Assembly: GCF_002355155.1 (NCBI RefSeq)
Contig: NZ_AP017369.1
Coordinates: 2,542,001 to 2,606,000 of the forward strand
Direction: 5' to 3'
Length of the DNA stretch: 64,000 nt
DNA from: Corynebacterium suranareeae
Lineage (GTDB): Bacteria; Actinomycetota; Actinomycetes; Mycobacteriales; Mycobacteriaceae
Made by a program: the position numbers and the translations under genes. Shown here piece by piece: positions 8,022-15,995 of the stretch. The notes beneath the pieces are model-generated. The model saw only the letters and a list, made by a program, of their open reading frames with translations. It was not told the DNA's origin and did no database searches. Positions within the stretch are counted from its first letter, which is position 1. Each line of letters starts with the position of its first letter.

Positions 8022-10088
8022 ATGAACTTTAGTCTGGTGCAACTTCAGAAAAACGTCCGCCGCGTCAGCGTATCCGTGGCCATTGGTGCTGGTGTCATTC
8101 TAGCTAGCAGCCCATTTCTCGCTGTTCAAACAGCCCACGCTAGTCAAACTTTCGTTGTAGCCGAAGCCCCAGATTTTTATCAAGAAAATGTTACTGATTA
8201 CACCGGACAGATTTCCTCTTCAGACAAAGCTGACATTCAAGCAGCAATCGATGAGGTCAAAGCTTCTGAACAAAAAGTCATCTTCGTTGTCTTTTTGACT
8301 TCCTTCGATGGCGTCGATCCAAACACCTGGACCCAACAGGCTCTCCAGGCCAATGGTGACGGAAACGTTTTGATCTATGCCCTGTCAACCTCCGAGCGAC
8401 TGTACGGTATTCAAGGTGGTTCGCAGTGGACTGATGAGCAATTAGATGCCGCAAATAACGCAGCATTCCAAGCGCTCTCCCAAGAAGATTGGGCAGGATC
8501 AGCGCTCGCGCTTGCTGAATCAGTTGGCTCAAGTTCTGGTTCAAGCTCTAGTCCAGGATCTGGCACTTCTGGCGCGTGGCTAGCTGCTGCAGGTGCTGGA
8601 ACCATCGCTGCCGGAGGTGGCATCTGGGCATATTCCCGAAGCCGCAAGAACAAAACCAGCGCAGCAACCTTGAAAGATGCCCGCGAGATCGATCCGCGTG
8701 ACACCAACCGCTTAATGCAGCTTCCCATGGAAACCCTTGAGCACCTAGCGCAAGAAGAACTTACCTCCACTGATGAGTCCATTCGGCGCGCCAAAGATGA
8801 GCTGGCTATTGCCACCGCGGAATTCGGACCAGAACGTACCCGCAGTTTCACCCGCGCGATGAATAACTCCACCGGAACGCTGCAAAAAGCTTTTGAAATT
8901 CAACAGCGCTTAAATGATTCCATCCCAGAATCCGACGCAGAGCGCCGATCCATGCTGGTAGAGATCATTTCTTCCTGCGGACAAGCAGATGACGCACTTG
9001 ATGCAGAAGCCGAAAACTTCGCCGACATGCGCAACCTGTTGATTAACGCTGGCAGCAAGCTTGATGAATTTACTCAAAAGACCGTTGACTTGCGCACGCG
9101 TCTTCCACAAGCCCAAAGCACCCTCGAGGGTCTACGCAGCCGCTACTCCCCCGAAGTTCTAGAAAGCATCAACGACAACGTCGACCTCGCCAGCGCCTCA
9201 CTCGACGAAGCCGAAAAGATGCTGCCCCAAGCGCACGAGCTCGAGTCTAAGCCCGCAGGCCAACAGGGAGGGCTTATCGACGCCATCCACCTCATCGAGC
9301 ACGCCATCACCACAGCCGACAAACTCCTCGAGGGCGTTGAACACGGTGATGAAAACATCTCCACAGCAAAAGCAAACGTCGCCGACCTCATCAAAGAAAT
9401 CTCAGATGAAATAGGCGAAGCAGCCCAACTCAAACAAGCAGCAGCCGCTGACGGCACACGCGCCGATTGGGCAGCCCTTGATGATGCTGTCCGAGCAGCC
9501 AGTGCCGCGCTAACCACCGCTGAAGCCGACGCTGAAAAAGACCCGCTGGGAACCTACACCGAACTAGTCGACGTCGATTCAGACCTAGACACCCAACTCG
9601 ACGCCGTCCGAGCAACCGCCGCCGATCAAGCCCGCCAACTACGCGTATTTGATCAACAACTGCAATCAGCTAGCAAACAGATCCAAAAGGCAGAAGACCT
9701 CATCTCCACACGCGGACGCATCGTAAAGTCCGAAGCCCGCACCCACCTGGCCAACGCACACAAACTCTTCGCGATGGCGCAGCAAAACCGCACCCGCGAC
9801 ACTCGCGCAGGTATTGATTATGGACGCCAAGCCACAGTCGCTGCCCAACGAGCCAGCAAATCCGCACAATCCGATATCTCTACCTACAACAACCGCCACA
9901 ATTCAGGAGGCGGAACAACAGGCGCGATCGTCACAGGCATGGTTATTAATTCCATCCTCAACAGTGGCCGTGGCGGTGGCTTCGGTGGTGGCGGCTTTGG
10001 TGGCGGTGGATTTAGTGGAGGTAGTCGTGGCGGCGGAGGTTTCAGCGGCGGCGGTGGAGGTGGCGGATTCCGCGGAGGCCGATTCTAA
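8022..10088 (+). CDS. Secreted TPM-domain protein with long helical region and Gly-rich tail
   Basis: A 688-aa protein. The ATG at 8022 is preceded by AAGGTGGGGG; a GTG at 8013 lies inside that site. Residues 1-40 form a signal peptide ending near AHAS. The TPM domain follows (VTDYTGQISSSDKADIQAAIDE, IFVVFLTSFDG), then a Ser/Gly linker and a transmembrane helix near residues 185-205 (WLAAAGAGTIAAGGGIWAYS) before an Arg/Lys stop signal. About 400 residues are predicted to be mostly helical and Ala/Glu/Asp-rich, and the last 35 residues are almost all Gly with Phe, Ser and Arg. TPM proteins with Gly-rich tails are widespread but have no settled function in bacteria. It likely sits in the membrane with the TPM domain outside. 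Confidence 0.75.
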   Translation: MNFSLVQLQKNVRRVSVSVAIGAGVILASSPFLAVQTAHASQTFVVAEAPDFYQENVTDYTGQISSSDKADIQAAIDEVKASEQKVIFVVFLTSFDGVDPNTWTQQALQANGDGNVLIYALSTSERLYGIQGGSQWTDEQLDAANNAAFQALSQEDWAGSALALAESVGSSSGSSSSPGSGTSGAWLAAAGAGTIAAGGGIWAYSRSRKNKTSAATLKDAREIDPRDTNRLMQLPMETLEHLAQEELTSTDESIRRAKDELAIATAEFGPERTRSFTRAMNNSTGTLQKAFEIQQRLNDSIPESDAERRSMLVEIISSCGQADDALDAEAENFADMRNLLINAGSKLDEFTQKTVDLRTRLPQAQSTLEGLRSRYSPEVLESINDNVDLASASLDEAEKMLPQAHELESKPAGQQGGLIDAIHLIEHAITTADKLLEGVEHGDENISTAKANVADLIKEISDEIGEAAQLKQAAAADGTRADWAALDDAVRAASAALTTAEADAEKDPLGTYTELVDVDSDLDTQLDAVRATAADQARQLRVFDQQLQSASKQIQKAEDLISTRGRIVKSEARTHLANAHKLFAMAQQNRTRDTRAGIDYGRQATVAAQRASKSAQSDISTYNNRHNSGGGTTGAIVTGMVINSILNSGRGGGFGGGGFGGGGFSGGSRGGGGFSGGGGGGGFRGGRF

Positions 10089-10110
10089 TCACTAAGTGAA
10101 AGTATGTGCG

Positions 10111-10156
10111 AATATCCACCACAAACCCTTGGCGCCAGAGGTTTGTGGTGGATATT
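10111..10156. repeat. Perfect 17-bp stem hairpin downstream of the TPM gene
   Basis: Left arm AATATCCACCACAAACC, right arm its exact complement. It begins 23 bases after the TPM stop codon. The 3' side is CCCCGCC, not T-rich, so it does not look like a standard intrinsic terminator, although it could protect the 3' end of the mRNA. Confidence 0.8.
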
Positions 10157-10262
10157 CCCCGCCTGGGAGTGTTAGATGCAAATTTTTGACCGATTTGCAT
10201 GGGCTGAGGCTCGTTTGTGGTGAGAATTTGATCAGGGCGCATTCAAGTTTCACATCTGCCCC

Positions 10263-10360
10263 ACTAGCCTCAAAACTGACCCCTCCTAGAATCGCTTTTA
10301 AGGGGCTAAACAGACGTGCCCCATACATTGACTCAATTCGGAAATTTCGATCCTTTAAAT
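10263..10360 (+). repeat. Intergenic repeat core R1 (~98 bp)
   Basis: One of four related copies (others at 27432-27529, 38962-39060 and 49201-49300). Shared blocks include TCAAAA, TAGAATCGCTTTTAAG, CCCATACATTGACTCA and GGAAATTTC with CCTTTAAAT at the end. R1 and R2 have the same length and align without gaps by eye. All copies are between genes. Confidence 0.75.
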
Positions 10361-10384
10361 GAGTGCGAGGTGGGCCTGGAGGTG

Positions 10385-10408
10385 GGCGTCGAAAAGCAAA
10401 ATCTTTTA
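10385..10408 (-). repeat. Gene-end module (copy 2)
   Basis: GGCGTCGAAAAGC followed by AAAATCTTTTA; the final TTA is the stop codon of the minus-strand gene at 10406. It is preceded by GGAGGTG, exactly as in the copy at 49367. Confidence 0.75.
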
Positions 10409-10894
10409 AATTCGAGGCCGTCGCACGGCCGAGTCGACAAGGACGCACGCCCAGCTTAAAAACACAGCGTCAACGAAAGGGAGCGCATCATTGTCAGCTG
10501 CGCCGACGATGAATTCTACTTTTCCGCTGGTCATTGGACGTAAGCGAGCAACCTCCACCCCATTGTTGATGATTGCGCGCTCTTTGCGCCAGGGGGAAAC
10601 CCGTTTGAGTAAATAGGTTCGCGGACCACAAACAGCAGTTAATTCTCCGACTGAAAATGAACTCTGCGTCATGGTATAAACTTCGCCGCCGGATAAGGTC
10701 GCGCGACACCGAAACCGCATTGTGCTGGGGGTTGACTCGATGAGCAGCCGCTCCCGATCTACATAAAGTACATCGGAACGGACATCTGCTATGACCTCGC
10801 CGGACTCATCAAAAAGCTCATTTCCAAGCCACACCCAGGTCTCTTCTGTATGGCTACCAAAGATGCCTGCTTTGGGGCGCCGGGCGTCTACCAT
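10406..10894 (-). CDS. Uncharacterised 162-aa protein
   Basis: I do not recognise a family. The protein is soluble and rich in beta-type segments. Its C-terminal half (AIINNGVEVARLRPMTSGKVEFI, then DAVFLSWACVLVDSAVRR) resembles the C-terminal half of the next gene upstream (LNNGMRRAILEFE, then EIFLSWIARKTLESR), so the two appear to be diverged duplicates. The start ATG at 10894 is preceded by AAGTAAGGACTT on the coding strand, an acceptable ribosome site. The two genes are 26 bases apart on the same strand and probably form one unit. This one lacks the C-terminal membrane helix seen in its neighbour. Its stop codon is embedded in the gene-end module. Confidence 0.6.
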   Translation of the reverse strand: MVDARRPKAGIFGSHTEETWVWLGNELFDESGEVIADVRSDVLYVDRERLLIESTPSTMRFRCRATLSGGEVYTMTQSSFSVGELTAVCGPRTYLLKRVSPWRKERAIINNGVEVARLRPMTSGKVEFIVGAADNDALPFVDAVFLSWACVLVDSAVRRPRI

Positions 10895-10920
10895 TTTTTT
10901 AAGTCCTTACTTCTAGGCTT

Positions 10921-11493
10921 CTAGCTGAAAGTCAGGAAAATGATAATTGGCGTCAAAACAATCAAAAATAAGGTGAGCCCCCAGCTAGATCCCAGCATGC
11001 GGGATTCTAATGTCTTGCGTGCAATCCAGGACAAGAAAATTTCCTGCTCTTTGGCTACCTTCGCGTCTTCTTCAAATTCTAGAATCGCGCGACGCATACC
11101 ATTATTCAAACCAGTAAACTGGGCAACTTTCTGCTCTTGGGCATCATCAATAATCCAGTTATTTTTCTCTTCATTAATAGCAGCCATCTCGGTGCCATCC
11201 ATGTCGATATCAATGCGCTTGGATTTAGTGAATGTCTTCTCACCAGCATTCGCACTAAACGTACGTCCATCTGGAAGTTTCGCAGACGCAGTTCCTTCAA
11301 TATCGAAAGACAGCTCCCACTTTTGATCATCAACTTCCGCGATGGTTTCAAATGCTTTACTGGGAACCTCACCGAAAGTGGCTAAAACTTCTTCATCAGC
11401 GCCACGAAGTAGGTTGATAAAAAGTTTCCCTTCCTTTTTGAAACGCTTGCCCCAGGACGTATAGGAGGTCACAATCAGATCCTTCGAAGTCAT
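10921..11493 (-). CDS. Uncharacterised 190-aa protein with C-terminal membrane helix
   Basis: The family is unknown to me. Residues about 1-165 are hydrophilic and mainly beta (KWELSFDIEGTASAKLPDGRTFSANAGEKTF), and the last 20 residues (WGLTLFLIVLTPIIIFLTF) form a hydrophobic helix, so it is probably tail-anchored with the main domain in the cytoplasm. It shares the NNG...LSW pattern with the gene downstream. There is no Shine-Dalgarno site: a -10 like TATTCT lies six bases before the ATG, which fits a leaderless transcript starting at the A of the ATG. Confidence 0.6.
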   Translation of the reverse strand: MTSKDLIVTSYTSWGKRFKKEGKLFINLLRGADEEVLATFGEVPSKAFETIAEVDDQKWELSFDIEGTASAKLPDGRTFSANAGEKTFTKSKRIDIDMDGTEMAAINEEKNNWIIDDAQEQKVAQFTGLNNGMRRAILEFEEDAKVAKEQEIFLSWIARKTLESRMLGSSWGLTLFLIVLTPIIIFLTFS

Positions 11494-11499
11494 GCGAAC

Positions 11500-11505
11500 A
11501 GAATA
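11500..11505 (-). promoter_or_regulatory. Probable -10 element of a leaderless promoter
   Basis: TATTCT on the minus strand, six bases before the ATG at 11493, matching the TANNNT pattern and spacing of leaderless actinobacterial genes. It overlaps the foot of the hairpin at 11502-11533. Confidence 0.45.
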
Positions 11506-11533
11506 GCACCGGCCTATTAAAGCCGGTGCTATT
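11502..11533. terminator. 12-bp hairpin between glyS and the 190-aa gene
   Basis: AATAGCACCGGC pairs perfectly with GCCGGTGCTATT around an 8-base loop. It is 82 bases past the glyS stop (minus strand) and may end glyS transcription, but the minus-strand 3' side lacks a U run, and the stem overlaps the presumed promoter of the next gene, so a regulatory role is equally possible. Confidence 0.5.
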
Positions 11534-11581
11534 TGTTGCTGTGATTAGATTATCGCTTTAGCTCTGTGAGGCTGGTTGAGT

Positions 11582-11625
11582 AACCGGCTTTAGCAACCGC
11601 TTTTAGCAACCGGCTTTAGCAACCG
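11582..11625. repeat. 13-bp tandem repeat across the glyS stop codon
   Basis: Three full units and a partial one: AACCGGCTTTAGC, AACCGCTTTTAGC, AACCGGCTTTAGC, AACCG. On the minus strand the unit reads GGTTGCTAAAGCC, so the first unit supplies the last two codons of glyS (Gly-Cys) and its TAA. Confidence 0.75.
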
Positions 11626-13001
11626 AGGAGGCGCTGAGCTAAGTAACCCTGCAGCTCATCCAGTGGAACACGAACCTGCTCCATCGTGTCGCGCTCACGC
11701 ACAGTCACAGCATTGTCCTCGAGAGAATCGAAGTCAACGGTGACACAGAATGGGGTACCAATCTCATCCTGACGGCGGTAACGGCGACCAATTGCACCGG
11801 AAGTATCGTAATCAACGTTCCAGAACTCACGCAGCTGCGCTGCGAGCTTTTCAGCCAAAGGCGTCAAAGTATCCTTCTTTGACAGAGGCAAGACCGCAAC
11901 CTTCACCGGCGCAAGTCGGCGGTCAAGCTTCAAGACAACACGCTTATCGACGCCACCCTTTGAGTTTGGTGCCTCGTCCTCGTAATAAGCATCCATCAGG
12001 AACATCATCATTGCGCGACCAAGACCTGCAGCAGGCTCAATTACGTAAGGAATCCAACGCTCATTGGTCTCCTGATCAAAGTAGGACAGGTCTTCGCCGG
12101 AGCCCTCAGAGTGCACACGCAAATCGTAATCAGTACGGTTTGCAATGCCCTCGAGCTCGCCCCACTTGCTGTTAGCGAAGTTGAAAGCGTACTCAATATC
12201 AACAGTGCGCTTGGAGTAGTGAGACAGCTTCTCCTGGGGGTGCTCGTACAGACGCAGGTTCTCAGGCTTAATACCTAGATTGATGTACCACTGGTGGCGA
12301 GTATCAATCCAGTACTGGTGCCACTCTTCATCCTCGCCAGGCTTAACGAAGAACTCCATCTCCATCTGCTCAAATTCACGAGTACGGAAAATGAAGTTGC
12401 CCGGAGTGATCTCATTACGGAAAGACTTACCGATGTTTGCAATACCGAATGGTGGCTTCATACGCGCGGTGTTCATCACGTTCTTGAAGTTCACGAAAAT
12501 ACCCTGAGCCGTTTCAGGACGCAGGTAGTGCAAACCCTCTTCATCATCCACAGGACCCAAGAAGGTCTTCAGCAGACCAGAAAAAGCCTTTGGCTCAGTC
12601 CAGTTACCTGGCTGGCCAGTCTCTGGATCATTGATGTCAGCCAAACCATTTACTGGTGGGTGGCCATGCTTTTCCTCATAAGCTTCCAACAGGTGATCCG
12701 CACGGTAACGCTTATGAGTGTGTAGGGATTCAACCAGTGGATCAGTGAAGACCTCAACGTGACCAGAAGTAACCCACACCTGGCGAGGAAGAATCACAGA
12801 AGTATCTACACCCACTACATCAGGGCGGTTGGTGACCATGGAACGCCACCACTGGCGCTTGATGTTTTCCTTCAGCTCGACACCCAACGGGCCGTAGTCC
12901 CACGCAGAGCGGGTACCGCCGTAGATCTCACCACAGGGGTACACCAGTCCACGTCGTTTACACAGGTTAACCACGGTGTCGATGATCGATTGCTGAGCCA
13001 C
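11616..13001 (-). CDS. glyS: Glycyl-tRNA synthetase (alpha2 type)
   Basis: A 461-aa class II synthetase that charges tRNA-Gly. The N-terminus ([28 protein letters not shown]) is diagnostic of the homodimeric form. Motif 2 is [26 protein letters not shown] (given here in two parts: SFRNEITPG and RTREFEQME); motif 3 is [20 protein letters not shown]; the C-terminal anticodon-binding domain follows ([14 protein letters not shown]). The start is GTG at 13001, with GGAGGAGAG about nine bases upstream. It is monocistronic in appearance, with the divergent ArsR-zur pair behind it. Its 3' end is modified by a tandem repeat, which may have added or replaced the last residues. Confidence 0.96.
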   Translation of the reverse strand: MAQQSIIDTVVNLCKRRGLVYPCGEIYGGTRSAWDYGPLGVELKENIKRQWWRSMVTNRPDVVGVDTSVILPRQVWVTSGHVEVFTDPLVESLHTHKRYRADHLLEAYEEKHGHPPVNGLADINDPETGQPGNWTEPKAFSGLLKTFLGPVDDEEGLHYLRPETAQGIFVNFKNVMNTARMKPPFGIANIGKSFRNEITPGNFIFRTREFEQMEMEFFVKPGEDEEWHQYWIDTRHQWYINLGIKPENLRLYEHPQEKLSHYSKRTVDIEYAFNFANSKWGELEGIANRTDYDLRVHSEGSGEDLSYFDQETNERWIPYVIEPAAGLGRAMMMFLMDAYYEDEAPNSKGGVDKRVVLKLDRRLAPVKVAVLPLSKKDTLTPLAEKLAAQLREFWNVDYDTSGAIGRRYRRQDEIGTPFCVTVDFDSLEDNAVTVRERDTMEQVRVPLDELQGYLAQRLLGC

Positions 13002-13239
13002 GTCGGATGCTCTCCTCCACGTCGAATGAAAAAATAACCGTCCCTTTTAGGACATACCCAGTCAATCCTAGCCCAACAATCCCCAAGGTTGCCCCTCACC
13101 CCTATTAACCCCGATTAAAACCAATAATCTAATTCCTATAACTATTTTTCCATTTCCCTCAAAAGCCTTTCACAGACCAGGTAAAATAGCATGCGTGCTA
13201 GATCTAATTCTGATCTATTAGGACGGAAGGAATTCTCCC
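13002..13239. promoter_or_regulatory. Divergent control region of glyS and the ArsR-zur pair
   Basis: 238 bases with A/T-rich segments (around 13100-13150) between oppositely transcribed genes. Promoters for both must lie here, but I could not assign -10/-35 pairs or a metal-regulator box with confidence. A glycine-responsive T-box was considered and not seen. Confidence 0.4.
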
Positions 13240-13611
13240 GTGATTCACAATTCAAATCGGAATTTTGTCATTTCAACAGAAGGCTCCGAATCCTCCGCAT
13301 CGGCTGCGCTGCTTGAGCTTTCGTCAGCCAAGAACATCAAAACCATCAGCTCACTGATCAGGGCACTAGATTCCCCTTTAAGGATCGAAATCATTCTCGC
13401 CCTAAATGAACGTCCACACTATGTGCACGAGCTGGTCAAGCTAGTAAAAAGCTCACAGCCCCTAGTGAGCCAGCACCTCAAAGTGCTGAAATCAGCCGGA
13501 ATTGTCGATGCTGAACGCCAAGGCCGGCAAATGACATATTCACTTGCCCAGCCACTCGTTCTAGACATTCTTCTCCTAGCACTCAACGCGGGAGTTGACA
13601 CACCTGAGTAG
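13240..13611 (+). CDS. ArsR-family transcriptional regulator
   Basis: A 123-aa winged-helix regulator. After a 25-residue N-terminal tail the fold is clear: ALDSPLRIEIILALNERPHYVHELVKLV, then the recognition helix SSQPLVSQHLKVLKSAGIVDAERQGRQMTYSLA. The GTG start at 13240 is preceded by GGAAGG nine bases upstream. It precedes zur by 40 bases on the same strand, so the two are probably one operon that answers to metal status; I recall the same arrangement in C. glutamicum. No classic CxC metal site of ArsR/SmtB is visible, since the protein has no Cys, so a metal would have to use His/Asp/Glu ligands. Confidence 0.85.
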   Translation: MIHNSNRNFVISTEGSESSASAALLELSSAKNIKTISSLIRALDSPLRIEIILALNERPHYVHELVKLVKSSQPLVSQHLKVLKSAGIVDAERQGRQMTYSLAQPLVLDILLLALNAGVDTPE

Positions 13612-13651
13612 ACTAACCGTGTACATTTTGTGTCTTTGAGGAGGATCACCG

Positions 13652-14086
13652 GTGGGTATCAATCGCATCAGCCAAGGCTCTGCACCGAAGCTGGGAGTGC
13701 GAAGCACCAGGCAGCGAAAAGCGGTAATCGACGTTTTAGAGGTAATCGATAACTTCGCATCCGCCAAGGAAATCCACCAGGAACTTTCCTCCAGAGAGCA
13801 CAACGTTGGATTGACCACGGTGTATCGCACCCTACAATCCCTTGCTGACATTGGCGCGGTTGATGTCCTTACCGTCACCGGCGGTGAAACTCTCTACCGC
13901 CAGTGCCATGCCGAAGGCCATCACCACCACCTCGTTTGCACAAACTGCGGACGCACCGTCGAAATCGACGGCGGCCCGGTTGAAACATGGGCACAAGAAA
14001 TAGCTTCCAAGAACGGTTTTAGCCTAAGCAGCCACGAGGCTGAAATATTTGGATTATGTGGCGAATGCCAACAAAGAGAACAATAA
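13652..14086 (+). CDS. zur: Zinc uptake regulator, Fur family
   Basis: A 144-aa Fur-type repressor. The N-terminal winged helix (RSTRQRKAVIDVLEVIDNFASAKEIHQEL, GLTTVYRTLQSLADIGAVD) binds DNA; the C-terminal domain has the metal ligands: C85, H90-H93 (GHHHHLVC), the structural zinc cysteines C96-x2-C99 and C136-x2-C139, and H128 in SSHEAEIFG. The GTG start at 13652 has GAGGAGG upstream. Fur, Zur and Mur share this fold; the cluster of His and the ArsR partner favour Zur. It is expected to shut off zinc import genes elsewhere when zinc is plentiful. Confidence 0.88.
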   Translation: MGINRISQGSAPKLGVRSTRQRKAVIDVLEVIDNFASAKEIHQELSSREHNVGLTTVYRTLQSLADIGAVDVLTVTGGETLYRQCHAEGHHHHLVCTNCGRTVEIDGGPVETWAQEIASKNGFSLSSHEAEIFGLCGECQQREQ

Positions 14087-14104
14087 GGTACTCCCCCATT
14101 TTTT

Positions 14105-14134
14105 AGCTGTCGAACATGTGATTGTTTGACAGCT
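14105..14134 (+). terminator. Probable terminator of the ArsR-zur operon
   Basis: A 12-bp stem with one G-U pair (AGCTGTCGAACA against TGTTTGACAGCT) and the loop TGTGAT, 19 bases after the zur stop; followed by TTCCCATTTC. Confidence 0.55.
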
Positions 14135-14232
14135 TTCCCATTTCGATAATCAGCCTTGCGTTCGAACACATGGGCGGGTAGGGTAGGTGATAACAACAAA
14201 ACGGGGACCCACAGGGAAAGAAGGGGGACACC

Positions 14233-15867
14233 ATGAGCATTAGCACCCACGTCAACGCAATCACCACCGCACTACACGCCATCGATAATCACCTGGCAGC
14301 ACTACTAGACGCTGACGGTGTCACCCTCGAGCACTACACACCCCTCGAGCCAGACCTTGTAGCACTCGAACACGCCATCAACCACCACGCCACCATCGCA
14401 GCCCAAACCACAGCACTAGCAGAACGCACCAACGCCGCCCACACCATCGGCTCCACCCACCTCATCGACTACCTCACCACCACCTTCGGCCTATCAAAAA
14501 AAGGCGCCCACCACCGCATCACCCTCGCCCACACCCTCTACCCCACCACAGGCAAAACCAGCAGTAACAACGGTGGCAGTGAAAGCAGCTCAGGAGACAA
14601 CGGCGACTCAGGTGATTCAGGGGATTCCGGTGGTGATGACCCCGACCCAGAACCCAACCCAGGGAACACCGGTACAGGCAATGACACTGATGGCAATGAC
14701 CAGCCCGATGGCGGCTCAGGTGGCTCAGGTGGCTCAGATGGCAAGTCGCAGATCAGCGCGGAAAAACACGCCATCATCACCGAAGAACTCACCCACCTCA
14801 ACCCCAACACCACACCCACCTACGACCAACTGCGCCACCAAGCACTCACCCACGCCATCTGGCGCACCCCAGAAGACCTACGCACCTGGCTACGCAACCA
14901 AATACGCACAGCTAACAACGCTCGCCCCGATCCCATCACCGCGATGAGCAAACGCTACCTGGCATTGAGTAAACCCGATGCCAACAACATGGTCCGCATC
15001 AGCGGCCTGATCCCTGCTACCACCGCAGCACTAATCGCAGCGAACACCGCACCCTTAACCAAACGCGGCAACCTGGTCGATACCCCACCCGCAGACGACA
15101 CCCGCAGCCGTGGACAACGCCATGCTGACGCACTGCACCACATCATGGAGATCTACAACCAAGGCATTGTCACCCCAGCACGCGGTGGCACAGCCAGCAT
15201 CATCATCTCCATGACCACCGATGACATCAACGACATCAACACCACCGACCCCACCAACAGTAATGGTGGTAGCAGCCCACTGAACAAGCTGTACCCCACC
15301 AACACCGGCTACGCACTCAACCTGGCAGAAATCATGAATCTGATCGCTACGAAATACGACTTCGCTGTGCTGCTTGATGGACCAACCGGGCAAGCGTTGA
15401 ATGTTAACCGGATGCAACGCTCAGCGAATCTCATGCAGCGGATTGCGTTGTTCGCCTCAGAGTTAGTGTGTAGTGCCCCGCATTGTGATCGCCCGCAGTT
15501 AGAGTGCGAGGTTCATCATCTTGACCCGTGGGTTAAAGGTGGGTTGACCAACCTGGTGAACTTAACCCAGCAGTGTTATAACCATCATCCCCGTATTGAT
15601 GATTCACGCAGTGGGGTCAATGGGAAAGGCTATATGGACCGCGATCCTGATACAGGTCGGGCAGCGCATTATCCTGCGGATGGTTCAGGTCCGGTGTGTA
15701 ACCGCTCTGCTGCATCAGATAGTTCAGGTGGTGCGTGGGCGAGACGTAAACACCACGGCCCACCACCACACCACCAACCACCACACCACCCACCACCGGA
15801 TCCACCAGGACCACCAGACGATGTACCGGGTGATGTGTCTAGTCCTGCTGTCGATACCCTGTTTTAG
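14233..15867 (+). CDS. DUF222 / HNH endonuclease-type protein (13E12-like)
   Basis: A 544-aa protein. The N-terminal DUF222 region (residues about 1-400) is interrupted at about 105-175 by a Gly/Ser/Asp-rich low-complexity stretch (DNGDSGDSGDSGGDD). The HNH domain lies at about 413-460: CSAPHCDRPQLECEVHHLDP, then GGLTNLVNL and CYNHHPRID, with the Cys pairs and HH/N/H residues in place. A Pro/His-rich tail follows (HHGPPPHHQPPHHPPPD). Family members are common and multicopy in actinobacteria, often tied to mobile DNA, and their role is unresolved. The first two thirds use almost only C- or A-ending codons, the HNH part many T- and G-ending ones, suggesting a mosaic origin. ATG start with AGAAGGGGG upstream. 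Confidence 0.85.
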   Translation: MSISTHVNAITTALHAIDNHLAALLDADGVTLEHYTPLEPDLVALEHAINHHATIAAQTTALAERTNAAHTIGSTHLIDYLTTTFGLSKKGAHHRITLAHTLYPTTGKTSSNNGGSESSSGDNGDSGDSGDSGGDDPDPEPNPGNTGTGNDTDGNDQPDGGSGGSGGSDGKSQISAEKHAIITEELTHLNPNTTPTYDQLRHQALTHAIWRTPEDLRTWLRNQIRTANNARPDPITAMSKRYLALSKPDANNMVRISGLIPATTAALIAANTAPLTKRGNLVDTPPADDTRSRGQRHADALHHIMEIYNQGIVTPARGGTASIIISMTTDDINDINTTDPTNSNGGSSPLNKLYPTNTGYALNLAEIMNLIATKYDFAVLLDGPTGQALNVNRMQRSANLMQRIALFASELVCSAPHCDRPQLECEVHHLDPWVKGGLTNLVNLTQQCYNHHPRIDDSRSGVNGKGYMDRDPDTGRAAHYPADGSGPVCNRSAASDSSGGAWARRKHHGPPPHHQPPHHPPPDPPGPPDDVPGDVSSPAVDTLF

Positions 15868-15972
15868 CCTGTTCCTGTTACCAGCCGCTGTAGTGTGCCT
15901 GGTACCGGGCACACACCCCTGCCCACAGCCCAAGGCACCGCAGCCCGAAACCCGGGCCACCGACAAGGCAAA

Positions 15973-15995
15973 CGTCGACAAGCAAGCAGCTTTTA
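15973..15995 (-). repeat. Gene-end module (copy 3)
   Basis: CGTCGACAAGC followed by AAGCAGCTTTTA; the final TTA is the stop codon of the gene at 15993. It matches 11 of the 13 positions of the recurring word. Confidence 0.6.

Larger units (their letters stand above)
10089..10405. other. Intergenic region with long hairpin and element R1
   Basis: 317 bases between two converging genes. It contains a 17-bp perfect inverted repeat (10111-10127 with 10140-10156, 12-base loop), then a stretch that aligns with the flank of the copy at 27432-27529, then repeat core R1 (10263-10360) and the gene-end module (10385-10408). Open frames here are short, have no recognisable product and are rejected. Confidence 0.7.

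Noticed and set aside
10111..10156. The 17-bp hairpin as a standard Rho-independent terminator
   Set aside because: No T-run follows on either strand; kept as a repeat/hairpin only.
10096..10362. An 88-residue open frame after the TPM gene
   Set aside because: It runs through the hairpin and repeat R1, has no ribosome site, and its protein has no recognisable features.
13002..13239. A T-box riboswitch in front of glyS
   Set aside because: The leader is short and lacks a recognisable T-box sequence and specifier hairpin.
14105..14180. SOS-box-like TCGAAC...GTTTGA and TTCGAACACATG near the DUF222 gene
   Set aside because: Spacing and second half do not fit the 16-base actinobacterial LexA box; the first is better explained as a terminator stem.
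14573..14760. Short repeats in the DUF222 gene as a CRISPR-like array
   Set aside because: They are codon repeats for Gly, Ser and Asp in an open frame, with no regular repeat-spacer pattern.
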